The notes under the pieces: generated by a model
What the model was told of the DNA's origin: nothing
Databases searched by the model: none
Seen by the model: the letters and a program-made list of their open reading frames with translations, nothing else
Shown: positions 7,533 through 16,725 of the stretch, in pieces
Position numbering within the stretch: the first letter of the stretch is position 1
Layout of the letters: each line of letters begins with the position of its first letter
DNA from: Bacillus sp. 491mf
GTDB taxonomy: Bacteria > Bacillota > Bacilli > Bacillales > Bacillaceae_G
Length of the DNA stretch: 64,000 nt
NCBI RefSeq assembly: GCF_900112415.1
Contig: NZ_FOLV01000005.1
Coordinates: 62,001 to 126,000 of the forward strand
Reading direction: 5' to 3'
Translations under genes and position numbers: made by a program

Positions 7533-8872
7533 TGGATAGCCCCCATTCCGTTTACAAGTGTGTCGATTTCTTCTTTTGTGCGAAGTTCTGTTACCGCTAG
7601 AAGCATATGATTTGTTAATTCTTTATAATCACGGCCTAAGTCGTAACCACCGATAATATTTTTTGATAATAATGCATCGTTTACTTCTTGTACTGGACGT
7701 TTGCAATCTACAACAAATTCATTGAAGAACGGTCCAGCAAATGTTACTGTAAAGCCTTTTGCCTCAAGTTGACGTTTTGCATATTGTGCTTTAGAAACGT
7801 TTTGACGTGCCATTTCCTTCACACCTTGCTTTCCAAGTGCTGTCATGGCAACAGAAGCTGCTAATGCATTTAATGCTTGGTTTGAACAAATATTAGATGT
7901 CGCTTTATCACGACGAATATGTTGCTCACGTGCTTGCAGTGTTAATACGAAACCACGTTGTCCTTCAGAATCCACTGTTTGTCCAACAAGGCGTCCTGGA
8001 ATTTTACGCATAAACGCTTTTGTTGAAGCAAAATAACCGCAGTGTGGGCCGCCAAACTGCGTTGGGATACCAAATGGTTGTGCATCACCAATGACAATAT
8101 CAGCACCAAATTTCCCTGGTGATGTTAATGCACCTAGTGATAGTGGATTTGAAGAAACGATGAATAATGATTTTTGCTGATGAGTGATTTTCTCAATATC
8201 AGCTAATTTCTCCACTTGTCCGAAGAAGTTTGGATATTGAACGATTACGCAAGCTACTGTATCATCTACTTCACTTTGTAATACGTCTAAATCTGTTACA
8301 CCATCTTTATAATCAATTTCAACAACCTCAAGGTGTTGACCTTTTGCATATGTTTCAAGAACTGCTCTTGATTCTGGATGAACTGCTTTAGAAACAAGAA
8401 TTTTCTTTTTACGAGTATGACCTGCCGCTAGCATTGCCGCTTCTGCTAACGCTGTACCTCCGTCATACATAGAAGAGTTTGCTACGTCCATACCTGTTAG
8501 TTCACAAATCATAGTTTGGAATTCAAAGATCGCTTGTAATTCCCCTTGTGAAATTTCTGGTTGGTATGGTGTATAAGCTGTATAAAATTCTGAACGAGAA
8601 AGAACATGATCTACAATTACTGGTGCATAATGATCATATACACCTGCTCCTAAGAAGGAAGCATAGTCTTTTAAGTTTGCATTTTTACTAGCAAGCTCAG
8701 ACAGTTCTTTTAAAAGTTCTGGTTCTGATTTTGCCTGTTTTATATTTAAATCTCCTTGAAAACGAACGCTTTCTGGAATATCAGAAAATAACTCATCGAT
8801 CGTTTGAACGCCGATTGTTTGTAACATTTCTTTTTTGTCTTCTTCTGTCATTGGAAGATAACGATGCAACAT
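7529..8872 (-). CDS. gcvPA: Glycine dehydrogenase (decarboxylating) subunit 1, P-protein alpha part
   Basis: 447 residues, matching the N-terminal half of the split P-protein. The N-terminus [15 protein letters not shown] and the segments [20 protein letters not shown] and [18 protein letters not shown] are highly characteristic of this subunit. It lies 20 bases after gcvT and overlaps gcvPB by four bases. It works with GcvPB as a heterotetramer in the glycine cleavage system, producing one-carbon units for folate. Confidence 0.96.
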   Translation of the reverse strand: MLHRYLPMTEEDKKEMLQTIGVQTIDELFSDIPESVRFQGDLNIKQAKSEPELLKELSELASKNANLKDYASFLGAGVYDHYAPVIVDHVLSRSEFYTAYTPYQPEISQGELQAIFEFQTMICELTGMDVANSSMYDGGTALAEAAMLAAGHTRKKKILVSKAVHPESRAVLETYAKGQHLEVVEIDYKDGVTDLDVLQSEVDDTVACVIVQYPNFFGQVEKLADIEKITHQQKSLFIVSSNPLSLGALTSPGKFGADIVIGDAQPFGIPTQFGGPHCGYFASTKAFMRKIPGRLVGQTVDSEGQRGFVLTLQAREQHIRRDKATSNICSNQALNALAASVAMTALGKQGVKEMARQNVSKAQYAKRQLEAKGFTVTFAGPFFNEFVVDCKRPVQEVNDALLSKNIIGGYDLGRDYKELTNHMLLAVTELRTKEEIDTLVNGMGAIQ

Positions 8873-8892
8873 GAAATTTACCCCTCTCCCCG

Positions 8893-9993
8893 TTACTTTG
8901 AACGTTTGTAAAATGGTGTTGGAACAACAACTGCTTTGACGCGTTTATTACGAATTTCAATTTCAATTTCTGTATCAACTGCTGCATATTTTACATCAAT
9001 TAACGCTAAACCAATATTTTTCTTTAACGTTGGAGATTGTGTACCACTTGTAACTTCCCCGATTTTTTCTTCGCCCACATATACTGGGTAATGCGTGCGC
9101 GGGATACCACGTTCAATTACTTCGATGCCGACTAATTTACGAGGTGCACCGTTTTCTTTTTGTTCCTTTAGCGTTTCTTTTCCAAAGAAATCCATTTCTT
9201 TATTTGTTTTTACTGCAAAGCCAATTCCAGTTTCAATTGGTGTAATATCTTTTGATAACTCTTGACCATAAAGAGGAAGTGCAGCTTCAAAACGCAGTGT
9301 ATCACGCGCTCCTAAACCACATGGTTTTAAGCCGTCTTCTTCGCCTACTTCAAGAAGTTTCTCCCAAATCTTTGCAGCCTCTTCGCTCTTACAGTAAATT
9401 TCAAATCCATCTTCACCTGTATAACCAGTACGAGATACAAGCGCTTCTACATCGTCCACAAGAACATGGTCTTTAAATTTAAAGAACTTAATTTCTTTTA
9501 AATCTTCTGAGACAACTTTTTGTAAAATGCCCTCTGCTTTTGGTCCTTGAATTGCAAGTTGTGCAATTTCACTAGAAACGTTGACTACTTGCACATCACC
9601 GCTTACATGAGAAGCTAACCACTCATAATCTTTTTCAATATTTGATGCATTGATTACTAATAAATAGTCTTCTTCTCCGCGTTTGTAGATTAATAAATCA
9701 TCTACCGTACCACCATCTTCGTAGCACATTGCCGTATATTGTGCTCCGCCTACCTTTAAGATAGAAACATCATTTGTAACTACACGTTGTAAAAATGCTA
9801 AACTATCTGCACCTTTTACTTCTACTTCTCCCATGTGAGAAACATCAAAAAGACCTGCTTCTGTACGAACAGCTTCATGCTCTTCTTTAATGCTTGAAAA
9901 TTGAACTGGCAGTTCCCAACCACCAAAGTCAATTGTTTTCCCACCATACTTCGCGTATACATCAAATAGCGGTGTACGTTGTAACGTAATCAT
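8893..9993 (-). CDS. gcvT: Aminomethyltransferase (glycine cleavage T-protein)
   Basis: 366 residues from ATG 9993, preceded by AAGGGGGAGAG; an in-frame GTG at 10011 is less likely. The N-terminus [20 protein letters not shown] and the segments [20 protein letters not shown]-like [10 protein letters not shown] and [14 protein letters not shown] are T-protein hallmarks. It transfers the methylene group from aminomethyl-GcvH to tetrahydrofolate, releasing ammonia. First gene of the gcv operon. I could not find a glycine-riboswitch aptamer in the 240-base leader. Confidence 0.96.
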   Translation of the reverse strand: MITLQRTPLFDVYAKYGGKTIDFGGWELPVQFSSIKEEHEAVRTEAGLFDVSHMGEVEVKGADSLAFLQRVVTNDVSILKVGGAQYTAMCYEDGGTVDDLLIYKRGEEDYLLVINASNIEKDYEWLASHVSGDVQVVNVSSEIAQLAIQGPKAEGILQKVVSEDLKEIKFFKFKDHVLVDDVEALVSRTGYTGEDGFEIYCKSEEAAKIWEKLLEVGEEDGLKPCGLGARDTLRFEAALPLYGQELSKDITPIETGIGFAVKTNKEMDFFGKETLKEQKENGAPRKLVGIEVIERGIPRTHYPVYVGEEKIGEVTSGTQSPTLKKNIGLALIDVKYAAVDTEIEIEIRNKRVKAVVVPTPFYKRSK

Positions 9994-10253
9994 GTTCTCT
10001 CCCCCTTGCACTTTCTATGACAAATTAATAAAAGTTGACTTCCCATTTCTAAACATTTTCAAATTTAAAAAGATGGGATATACGGAATCTCATGCTATTT
10101 TTTTATGAAAGCGTAAATAAAAAAGTACTTTCTTGGATAAAATACGAAAGATTCCACACATTTCACACCATTATCCTAACATTTTTCGAGTAGTTTCATC
10201 AATATTCTAGCTAAAAAAATAATTTAGAATTTATAGAAGGTGAGATATTATCC
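9994..10253. other. Divergent intergenic region between gcvT and the helicase gene
   Basis: About 260 bases of AT-rich sequence with promoters expected for both directions. On the minus strand I looked for the conserved glycine-aptamer core (CTCTCAGG with AAAAGGACAGAG) and did not find it. A short inverted pair CCCAT/ATGGG (minus strand) and the weak cre-like TGAAAGCGTAAATA at about 10107 are the only structured elements noted. Confidence 0.5.
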
Positions 10254-11936
10254 ATGAATGTCGAAATTTCAATAGAACGTTCTTGGCAAGAAAACTTCTT
10301 AAAACGAATAGAAGAAGATGGTCCGTGGACAAATTGGGAACTATTTCATCTCGCATATCAAACTGAACAGTCCCTTCTCACTCCCACATTTGACGGGCTA
10401 CAGGCGCCTAAACATTTACCTAATTTCACGCCGCTTCCACATCAACTAGAAGTAGCGCAAACCGTTATTGAACAAATGAACGGAAAAGCAATCTTAGCAG
10501 ATGAAGTTGGCCTTGGAAAAACAATTGAAGCCGGACTTATTTTAAAAGAATATATGGTGCGCGGACTTGTGAAAAAAGTGCTCATTCTTGTACCTGCATC
10601 TCTCGTTTCCCAATGGGCATATGAATTAAATACAAAATTTTTCATTCCAGCCGCCATGCAGCGAAAAAGTTACTCTTGGGAGCAAGCTGACGTTATTGTT
10701 TCGTCTATCGATACCGCGAAGCGCTCTCCGCACCGTGATATCGTTTTAAATTTAGAATATGATCTCATTATTATTGATGAAGCGCATAAACTAAAAAACA
10801 ACAAAACGAAAAACTATGAATTTGCGCAACTATTAAAGAAAAAATTTTGCTTATTACTTACCGCAACACCTGTTCAAAATCGTATTGATGAAATATTTAA
10901 TCTTGTCTCATTATTAAAGCCCGGTCATCTCGGCAACCAATCTAATTTTGAAGAATATTATGCTTCCAAAAATCGCACTACTGAAACAGATGAACATTTA
11001 AAACAACTCATTAATAAAGTAATGGTACGGAATCGACGGCACGACACTGGCATCGAGTGGCCAAAAAGGCACGTTCATACGCTCTTTGTCGACTTCAATG
11101 AACAGGAAAAGGCTTTATACGATGCAATTGAAGGGTGGAAAAGACAAGATGCATGTACCTCAGCATTTTCTGCTTTAACATTAAAGCGTGAAGCGTGCAG
11201 TAGCCGCGAAGCTGTCTATTTCTCACTCAAAAAACATGTAGAAAAGCGGCAAAAAGAAAATGAGCAATATACAGTGGATCCATACATAGATGTGTTAATG
11301 GAAAAAATCAATGGTATTTCCGCTAATTCAAAAGCAAATAAAGCATTAGAAATCATTAAAGAAATTAATGATAAAGTTGTCATTTTTACAGAATACCGTG
11401 CTTCTCAAATGTATTTACAATGGTTTTTAAAACAGCACGGCATTTCATCTGTACCATTTCGCGGCGGGTTTAAACGTGGAAAAAAAGATTGGATGAAAGA
11501 ATTGTTTCAAAACCATGCCCAAGTATTAATTGCGACAGAAGCAGGCGGTGAAGGGATAAATCTACAATTTTGTAATTACATGATCAACTACGACCTTCCT
11601 TGGAATCCGATGCGCCTTGAACAAAGAATCGGCCGGATTCATCGTCTCGGACAAAAGCATGATGTTCACATTTATAATTTGGCAACGAAACATACAGTAG
11701 AAGAGCATATTTTAAAACTGCTTTATGAGAAAATTGACTTATTTGAGCGTGTCATTGGTGATTTAGATGAAATTTTAACAAGAATTAATATGAAGAATAT
11801 CGATGCACACATTCACGATATTTTTGCTCATTCCAAAAGCGAAGGCGAAATCCGAATTAAAATGGAAAATTTAACATCTATTATTGAATTTGCCAAACGA
11901 AATGAAGCTGAGGTGCATGGCTATGCAGCAACATGA
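10254..11936 (+). CDS. SNF2-family DEAD/DEAH-box helicase, YqhH-like
   Basis: 560 residues. Walker A is in ILADEVGLGKTIEAG (about residue 82), the DEAH box in LIIIDEAHKLKN (about 173), motif III in LLLTATPVQN, and motif VI in QRIGRIHRLGQ near residue 460. This is the two-RecA-domain layout of HepA/RapA-like SNF2 ATPases, translocating on double-stranded DNA. ATG 10254 follows AGAAGGTGAG. The next gene overlaps its end by 14 bases. The pair, divergent from gcvT, corresponds to yqhH-yqhG of B. subtilis. Cellular role is unknown. Confidence 0.92.
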   Translation: MNVEISIERSWQENFLKRIEEDGPWTNWELFHLAYQTEQSLLTPTFDGLQAPKHLPNFTPLPHQLEVAQTVIEQMNGKAILADEVGLGKTIEAGLILKEYMVRGLVKKVLILVPASLVSQWAYELNTKFFIPAAMQRKSYSWEQADVIVSSIDTAKRSPHRDIVLNLEYDLIIIDEAHKLKNNKTKNYEFAQLLKKKFCLLLTATPVQNRIDEIFNLVSLLKPGHLGNQSNFEEYYASKNRTTETDEHLKQLINKVMVRNRRHDTGIEWPKRHVHTLFVDFNEQEKALYDAIEGWKRQDACTSAFSALTLKREACSSREAVYFSLKKHVEKRQKENEQYTVDPYIDVLMEKINGISANSKANKALEIIKEINDKVVIFTEYRASQMYLQWFLKQHGISSVPFRGGFKRGKKDWMKELFQNHAQVLIATEAGGEGINLQFCNYMINYDLPWNPMRLEQRIGRIHRLGQKHDVHIYNLATKHTVEEHILKLLYEKIDLFERVIGDLDEILTRINMKNIDAHIHDIFAHSKSEGEIRIKMENLTSIIEFAKRNEAEVHGYAAT

Positions 11937-12717
11937 AATCCATCATTATTTGCATTGTTTTTTCGAGGCAAACGACTGCGAAATTGTGCAGCGTTTTCCT
12001 CATTTATTGGATGTTCAATTAACAATTGAAATGGACAAACTACTTATGAACCGTCCATTTTACTGGCATTATCTTGAAAAAACAGGCGGCATACCAAATC
12101 CAATGCGCCTTACATTCATTACTGATACAAAACACGAGGAGCAAGAAGGCGAGTTCATTCACTACGGTTCTCCGCGCCTACATCAAATTTTTCAAACAAC
12201 AAAAGAATTAGGTGCTTACATTCGTTTATTTGAAGATGTACATTCAAATGGAAAAACAAGCACTCCGCTCCATCCTTGGCTTGGCGTCAATATAAAAGTC
12301 TCCTATCAATGTGATCGAAAAAAAGATATGTTGTACTCAATCGGTATTCATCTTATTTCCGGTACGATGATTACCAATTTTCATGAAGCATTGGCAGCAC
12401 TTCGTCTCACACCAAAAATTCCTGATTTTTGTTTTACATTAACGCCGATTATTAAACCACAAAGCGGGCTAACTAGAATTGAAGAAGCAATGAAACGTAT
12501 CATTACTTCCGACGATCATTCATGGGCTGAAGAAGCAAAAATTCGTTGGAATCACGATTTACAACTCCTAAACCGCTTTTATGAGGAAAGTAATGAATTA
12601 CCAGAAAGCTATGAGATAGAAAAACGAGCTTTGCAAGAACAATACGAGCCGCGCATTACGATCCAAATTATAAACGGCGGACTCTTTTATGTGACAGCAA
12701 ACCATTTTCTCGCATAA
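11923..12717 (+). CDS. yqhG: YqhG family protein
   Basis: 264 residues from ATG 11923, chosen because GAGGTG is seven bases upstream; upstream in-frame ATGs lie too close to or before the ribosome site. The N-terminus MQQHEIHHYLHCFFEANDCE matches YqhG as I know it. It has no transmembrane segments and no catalytic motif I recognise. It overlaps the helicase gene by 14 bases, so the two are translationally coupled and probably act together. A terminator follows directly. Confidence 0.85.
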   Translation: MQQHEIHHYLHCFFEANDCEIVQRFPHLLDVQLTIEMDKLLMNRPFYWHYLEKTGGIPNPMRLTFITDTKHEEQEGEFIHYGSPRLHQIFQTTKELGAYIRLFEDVHSNGKTSTPLHPWLGVNIKVSYQCDRKKDMLYSIGIHLISGTMITNFHEALAALRLTPKIPDFCFTLTPIIKPQSGLTRIEEAMKRIITSDDHSWAEEAKIRWNHDLQLLNRFYEESNELPESYEIEKRALQEQYEPRITIQIINGGLFYVTANHFLA

Positions 12718-12748
12718 AAAAACTCCTTCTACAAGGAGCTTTTTTATG
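12716..12748 (+). terminator. Terminator of the helicase-yqhG operon
   Basis: CTCCTT and AAGGAG form a stem around CTAC, flanked by A6 before and T6 after, overlapping the yqhG stop codon. Confidence 0.85.
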
Positions 12749-12768
12749 TTAGAAAGTAAAAGTTCATT

Positions 12769-12915
12769 TTAAATTTTCCCATTATATTTCCGGCCATCGT
12801 TATGTTCTTGCTGATGAATCTTTGTCATTCTCTTTTGATATTCTCTATCTTTTGCACTTACATGATTTGCATCTGTTTCTCTATTCTTCTTTGAACCGCC
12901 AGCTCCGTTACTCAT
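12769..12915 (-). CDS. Small basic hydrophilic protein, 48 aa
   Basis: Starts at ATG 12915 after GGGGTG. The product is very hydrophilic (NGAGGSKKNRETDANH..., lysine, arginine, histidine and glutamine rich) with no hydrophobic core, in the style of small spore-associated or intrinsically disordered Bacillus proteins. A longer in-frame extension to 13032 would overlap the neighbouring gene's terminator and lacks a ribosome site. Function unknown. Confidence 0.55.
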   Translation of the reverse strand: MSNGAGGSKKNRETDANHVSAKDREYQKRMTKIHQQEHNDGRKYNGKI

Positions 12916-12979
12916 TTTGTTCACCCCACTCGTATATACTTCGACATTAGTTTTCGCAATCAACATTTCCCTTATACAA

Positions 12980-13008
12980 AAAATAAGGAGAGGCATTTGC
13001 CTCTCCTT
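12980..13008 (-). terminator. Terminator of the 73-aa gene
   Basis: AAGGAGAGGC and GCCTCTCCTT form a near-perfect stem around ATTT. On the minus strand it overlaps the stop codon of the gene at 13007-13228 and is followed by ATTTTTT. Confidence 0.85.
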
Positions 13009-13228
13009 ACATATATTTTTGAAACATATCACGCAGTCCTTGATTCACAAGGAAAGAAATCTGCTCATCTGACTTTTCAGGATAACGATCGCGCAGTCGA
13101 ATAGATGCCTTTAAAATTAAATTCTCTAATACGGAACGTCCGCCTTTTCCATAAATTGTTTCTGCATATTCTATTAATTTTCCATCTTCAACTGTTGCAG
13201 GGTTTTGATCGAAGAAAAATTTACTCAT
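13007..13228 (-). CDS. Hypothetical protein, 73 aa
   Basis: ATG 13228 has GGAGAGGTG upstream, better than the longer frame to 13237. The small soluble protein has a helical pattern with a glycine-rich turn (YGKGGRSVLENLILKASIRLRDR) and ends in a basic tail. The family is not recognised. A perfect CcpA cre-type site lies 18 bases before the start codon, on the transcript side, so it may be repressed on good carbon sources. It lies between yqhG and the end of the eut locus. Confidence 0.6.
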   Translation of the reverse strand: MSKFFFDQNPATVEDGKLIEYAETIYGKGGRSVLENLILKASIRLRDRYPEKSDEQISFLVNQGLRDMFQKYM

Positions 13229-13245
13229 TTGTATCACCTCTCCTT

Positions 13246-13259
13246 TGATAGCGTTTACA
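13246..13259 (-). promoter_or_regulatory. Putative CcpA cre site
   Basis: On the minus strand TGTAAACGCTATCA fits the consensus TGWAARCGYTWWCW at every position. It lies directly upstream of the ribosome site of the 73-aa gene, where bound CcpA would act as a roadblock. A weaker match, TGAAAGCGTTTTAA, is near 13390. Confidence 0.6.
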
Positions 13260-13543
13260 TTTATATAAACTAAGAATGTTATTTATTTCACAATTAATGT
13301 ATGCATGTATAGATGATTAGTTCCATTATAAAACAATATTGCCACTGTATTAAAGTGTATTTTAGACAATTTTGTGAACAAATCTAAAAATGAAAGCGTT
13401 TTAATTGCTTATTATTAATAATACACCAATTAAGCATGATAATTCAATATAATATAATAGAAAGATTAATTCTTACTATTAAGGTAACCAAAAAAATTTT
13501 TATCTTGAAATAAAGTAACTACTCAGTCACTCTATGAAAAAAA
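13260..13543. other. AT-rich gap with a repeat remnant, left edge of the eut locus
   Basis: No credible gene is seen. The gap contains a weak cre-like sequence near 13390 and, at 13515-13536, a segment matching the left end of the MITE-like element at 36786. The eut terminator follows directly. Confidence 0.6.
13515..13536. repeat. Solo terminal-repeat remnant of a MITE-like element
   Basis: GTAACTACTCAGTCACTCTATG matches the left terminus of the element at 36786-36962 (GTAACTACTCA, then four extra bases, then GCCACTTTATG), and both continue into an A-rich run. No matching right end was found nearby, so this is either a remnant or a chance fragment at the edge of the accessory block. Confidence 0.45.
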
Positions 13544-13566
13544 GGCATAATGATTATATTATGCCT
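13544..13566 (-). terminator. Terminator of the eut locus
   Basis: GGCATAAT and ATTATGCC form a perfect stem around a six-base loop. On the minus strand it is followed by a T7 run, 41 bases after the eutQ stop. Confidence 0.85.
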
Positions 13567-13606
13567 CCCAAATTCTTATTTTATCTCACATTAATGTGCT
13601 CTAGTT

Positions 13607-14071
13607 CTATGCTTGTGATGCCCAATCCGCTGGATATGTAACGTACATAAAACGAGCATATTCAGGTACAGAAAATTGAATTTTTGTTCCCTTCGGAATG
13701 AGAATAATTTCACCTGCTTGTGCACTTACTTTCCGGCCATCAATTATTACTTCTAGTTTACCTTCAATTACATAATCAATTTCATCGTAGTTCAAGGTCC
13801 AATCAAATGTCGTTTCTTTCATTTCCATTATACCGCAGCCTAAACGTGGACTTTCTTCTAAAGAAAAAATGTCTTTACAGTAAACTATATCCTCTTGTTT
13901 ACCTGTATTTAAACGGTCTGTTTCAGCTACTTTAACCGTTGGTAATTGTACAGATATTACTCCACTTTCGTCACGACGACTAAACATTTCATTTTGAGGC
14001 GTATTTCCTATTTTCTCTGCAATGATTTTACGAACAAGATCTTCAATAACTTGTTTATCCAATGTATTCAT
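13607..14071 (-). CDS. eutQ: EutQ, cupin-fold ethanolamine utilisation protein
   Basis: 154 residues. The C-terminal ~100 residues form a cupin barrel (ESPRLGCGIMEMKETTFDWTLNYDEIDYVIEGKLEV..., then AGEIILIPKGTKIQF). The N-terminal helix LDKQVIEDLVRKIIAEKIG looks like a microcompartment encapsulation peptide. It is shorter than enterobacterial EutQ, which has a longer N-terminal part. EutQ of Salmonella has acetate-kinase activity and is needed anaerobically; whether this one does is unknown. It is the last gene of the operon, four bases after eutH. Confidence 0.9.
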   Translation of the reverse strand: MNTLDKQVIEDLVRKIIAEKIGNTPQNEMFSRRDESGVISVQLPTVKVAETDRLNTGKQEDIVYCKDIFSLEESPRLGCGIMEMKETTFDWTLNYDEIDYVIEGKLEVIIDGRKVSAQAGEIILIPKGTKIQFSVPEYARFMYVTYPADWASQA

Positions 14072-14074
14072 GAC

Positions 14075-15190
14075 TTACATAGCCTCCTTTTGTTGATTAG
14101 CATCTTTTTTATTTTCAAGCAATCTTTTTGACATAAAGATCGCTACAAACACAGCTGAAATACCCCCAACAAACTTTCCAACTATCATTGGAAAAATCAT
14201 GTCTTTTGCTACACCAGCTACAAATCCTAAATGGTCACCAAAGACAAAACTTGCCGATACAGCAAACGCGACATTAATTACTTTTCCTCTAGCATCCATA
14301 TCCTTCATCATGCCGAACATCGGAATATTATTTGCAAGTGTAGCAACCATACCAGCTGCTGCAATTTCATTCATTCCAAGCATTTTTCCAAGTCTCATTA
14401 ATGGTTTCTTAAATACTTTCGTAATTACAAATACCATACAGAAAGCACCTGCTAATACAATCGCGATATTTCCAACGATTTCAATTCCTTCATCGATCGG
14501 TGCAAGACCAGGAATAATTGTTATATTTGTTAACTGTTTCACAATTCCACACACTAAACCAAGTGTTGCCAGAATGACGATAAACTTCCCGAAAATTGTA
14601 AATCCTTTAACCATTCCATCCGGGAATTTCCAAAGTCCTAACACGATTAACACAGCAAAAATAATAATTGGCACTAAGTTTGATAGAATCATTGACACAG
14701 AATATCCTGCAACCAGTCCACCAATAAAACAACCTAAAGGAATAGTAATAATGCCTGATAAAACACCTGTTGCTAAAAACTTATGATCTTCTTTTTGAAT
14801 AATTCCTAATGCGACAGGAATAGTAAATACAATTGTTGGGCCTAACATAGAACCTAAAATAACTCCTGCAAACATTCCAGCATCTGGGTCTTTGGCTAAT
14901 TCTAATGCTAATGAATACCCACCCATATCATTAGCTAATAAACTTGTCGCAAACATAGATGGATCTGCTCCCAAAGCACTAAATACTGGAACAACAATTG
15001 GGCTTAATATCTTTGCAAGTACAGGTGATAATGAAATGATACCGACCATCGCCAAGGTTAATGATCCCATCGCCATTATCCCTTCATCAAACTGCTCGCC
15101 GAGTCCAAATTTATTACCAATACACTTATCAATAGCTCCAAGTATCATAAAAATAACCATTAAATAAATAATAATCTCATTAATGCTCAT
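14075..15190 (-). CDS. eutH: EutH, ethanolamine permease
   Basis: 371 residues with ten or eleven hydrophobic helices. The family motifs MGSLTLAMVGIISLSPVLA, MFATSLLANDMGGYSLA and FVFGDHLGFVAGV match EutH. It brings ethanolamine into the cytoplasm, mainly important at low external concentration because the uncharged form diffuses. GGAGGGG precedes ATG 15190. It lies between the PduT-like shell gene and eutQ in one operon. Confidence 0.95.
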   Translation of the reverse strand: MSINEIIIYLMVIFMILGAIDKCIGNKFGLGEQFDEGIMAMGSLTLAMVGIISLSPVLAKILSPIVVPVFSALGADPSMFATSLLANDMGGYSLALELAKDPDAGMFAGVILGSMLGPTIVFTIPVALGIIQKEDHKFLATGVLSGIITIPLGCFIGGLVAGYSVSMILSNLVPIIIFAVLIVLGLWKFPDGMVKGFTIFGKFIVILATLGLVCGIVKQLTNITIIPGLAPIDEGIEIVGNIAIVLAGAFCMVFVITKVFKKPLMRLGKMLGMNEIAAAGMVATLANNIPMFGMMKDMDARGKVINVAFAVSASFVFGDHLGFVAGVAKDMIFPMIVGKFVGGISAVFVAIFMSKRLLENKKDANQQKEAM

Positions 15191-15209
15191 TTGTTCCCCT
15201 CCGTTCTTC

Positions 15210-15752
15210 TTATAAATATTTTTTCATCAACTCACTTGGCGAAGGAATGACTGTATAGTGAACAACACGTTTCTTATCAATAGATAAAACAGCTATTTTC
15301 ATACCTTGTTCTACATCACTAACGGTACCTGTAAAAATCGCCACAAACTTACCGCCAATCCCCATGCCTAGTGTCATTCTTTTTAATGATATAGTCGCTT
15401 CTTTTAACGCCTTATTTATCGAAAAAATTCCTGCTGATACATTTGATGCTTCAAATATTCCAACAGCATGCGTCTCTTGTTGAGGATATCGATTTTTTAA
15501 GCCAAGTAAAATCTCTTCATGTACTCCATGTAGTAAAAATGTATCTACTAAAAACCCCTTTGCTTCATTCACTGCTTTACCCATCGCTTCATTTACATCT
15601 TCAGCTTCACCACTTATAATAATTAAAAATTTCCCTGGACAAATAGGACGTAAAACATGCATTTCAACTGAGGACTGCTTAAGCATTTTATCAGCTAGTT
15701 CGTATCCTTTACTTATACTCCTTAGTTCCAATACACCGATAGAACTATTCAT
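15210..15752 (-). CDS. PduT-like tandem-BMC shell protein with predicted Fe-S cysteine
   Basis: 180 residues from ATG 15752 (ATG 15755 possible). It has two BMC domains: residues ~4-85 (SIGVLELRSISKGYELADKM) and ~96-178 (HAVGIFEASNVSAGIFSINKAL). This is a trimer-forming shell protein similar along its length to PduT. Cys38 in RPICPGKF coincides with the PduT cysteine that holds a 4Fe-4S cluster at the threefold pore, which in Pdu may pass electrons across the shell. It overlaps eutN by eight bases. Absence of other pdu genes suggests it serves the Eut compartment. Confidence 0.88.
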   Translation of the reverse strand: MNSSIGVLELRSISKGYELADKMLKQSSVEMHVLRPICPGKFLIIISGEAEDVNEAMGKAVNEAKGFLVDTFLLHGVHEEILLGLKNRYPQQETHAVGIFEASNVSAGIFSINKALKEATISLKRMTLGMGIGGKFVAIFTGTVSDVEQGMKIAVLSIDKKRVVHYTVIPSPSELMKKYL

Positions 15753-16017
15753 CATTAACCTCAATAGAATCAATAATTCCTACAATTACTGCGTCAACAG
15801 GAACATCTTGATTTTCAACAGACGCCCGGGCAGCACTTCCTTGGCTGACAAGTACGGTATCACCAATTCCAGCACCAGCATTATCTGCAGCAACAAATAT
15901 ATCAGTATCTCGCGTTTTATTATGCGAAAGAGGTTTTATCACCAAAAACTTCCAACCGTTTAACTTTTCATCTTTCCTAGTTGCCCAAAGACTTCCAACA
16001 ACCTCTCCAATAATCAT
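15745..16017 (-). CDS. eutN: EutN/CcmL-type pentameric shell vertex protein
   Basis: 90 residues, the normal length of EutN/CcmL/PduN. It starts MIIGEVVGSLWATRKDEKLNGWKFLVI and contains VAADNAGAGIGDTVLVSQGSAAR, the conserved loop of this family. Pentamers cap the vertices of the polyhedral compartment. It lies 12 bases after the upstream gene and overlaps the PduT-like gene. Confidence 0.95.
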   Translation of the reverse strand: MIIGEVVGSLWATRKDEKLNGWKFLVIKPLSHNKTRDTDIFVAADNAGAGIGDTVLVSQGSAARASVENQDVPVDAVIVGIIDSIEVNDE

Positions 16018-16029
16018 AGTGTCCCTCCA

Positions 16030-16713
16030 TCAAGCCCTTTGTACATGCATCTGTTGCATACGAATATAATCTTTTGCTAATGGCGTAATAATACTATTTG
16101 GTGTCACGATAATTTCCTTCACGTTTCGTAAATGAAATTTTTTCAAATCGGCTTCTGTAATTACTTTTTTGGAGATCACCGCTGCTTCCGTTTGAAGTTG
16201 AGTTTCAACGTTCATTTGGCTATTTGTAACTTGTACATTATGTACTACTTTTTTCTCACAACACGACTGCAATAGCTGTGTGTCATGAATAATCTTTATA
16301 CCAAAACTTTCTACTTTCGCTTGATATTCTTCATACATTTTGAATAAATGAGCATTAGCTGTTTGTTTATATTTTTTATAGACAAGACCATCATCTAAGG
16401 CAATCACGTTCTTTCCTTTTAAAAGCATTGTTAAAATAAATCGTTCCCGAGGACTACTACTTAAGCCGTTAGCAAGATTCCCTAACAATTGAATACACAT
16501 TTTAGGAATAACAACGACATCACAATCCATTACCGAATCATCAAAGTATTGAATAGTGTATTCATGTGCTAAAATGCCTTCAAGTTGTGGATAAACTTCT
16601 GTTGCAACAAACACTGCTGTTTTTAGGGGCTCTGCTTTCTTTGCAACTGGTATATTTTGAAGACGGTTATACACTTCTTTCGTAATAACTTCAACTAATG
16701 CTTCCACGTTCAT
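16030..16713 (-). CDS. Eut-locus associated protein of unknown function
   Basis: 227 residues. Position and sequence fit the conserved hypothetical protein found between eutD and eutN in Listeria and Enterococcus loci. The N-terminal amphipathic helix EALVEVITKEVYNRLQNI resembles encapsulation peptides. A central part (about residues 30-135) alternates beta strands and helices in a flavoprotein-like way, and a C-terminal stretch LKKFHLRNVKEIIVTPNSIITPLAKDYI resembles the short EutT/EutQ-type N-terminal domain. It contains a Cys pair (SCCEKK). Probably lumenal; activity unknown. Confidence 0.85.
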   Translation of the reverse strand: MNVEALVEVITKEVYNRLQNIPVAKKAEPLKTAVFVATEVYPQLEGILAHEYTIQYFDDSVMDCDVVVIPKMCIQLLGNLANGLSSSPRERFILTMLLKGKNVIALDDGLVYKKYKQTANAHLFKMYEEYQAKVESFGIKIIHDTQLLQSCCEKKVVHNVQVTNSQMNVETQLQTEAAVISKKVITEADLKKFHLRNVKEIIVTPNSIITPLAKDYIRMQQMHVQRA

Positions 16714-16725
16714 CTTTTCACACTC

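Noticed and set aside
10100-10125. cre-like TGAAAGCGTAAATA between gcvT and the helicase gene
   Set aside because: Two mismatches at conserved positions; too weak compared with the site at 13246.
14199-14786. 195-aa plus-strand frame inside eutH
   Set aside because: Antisense shadow; long only because of the hydrophobic codon bias of a membrane protein gene.
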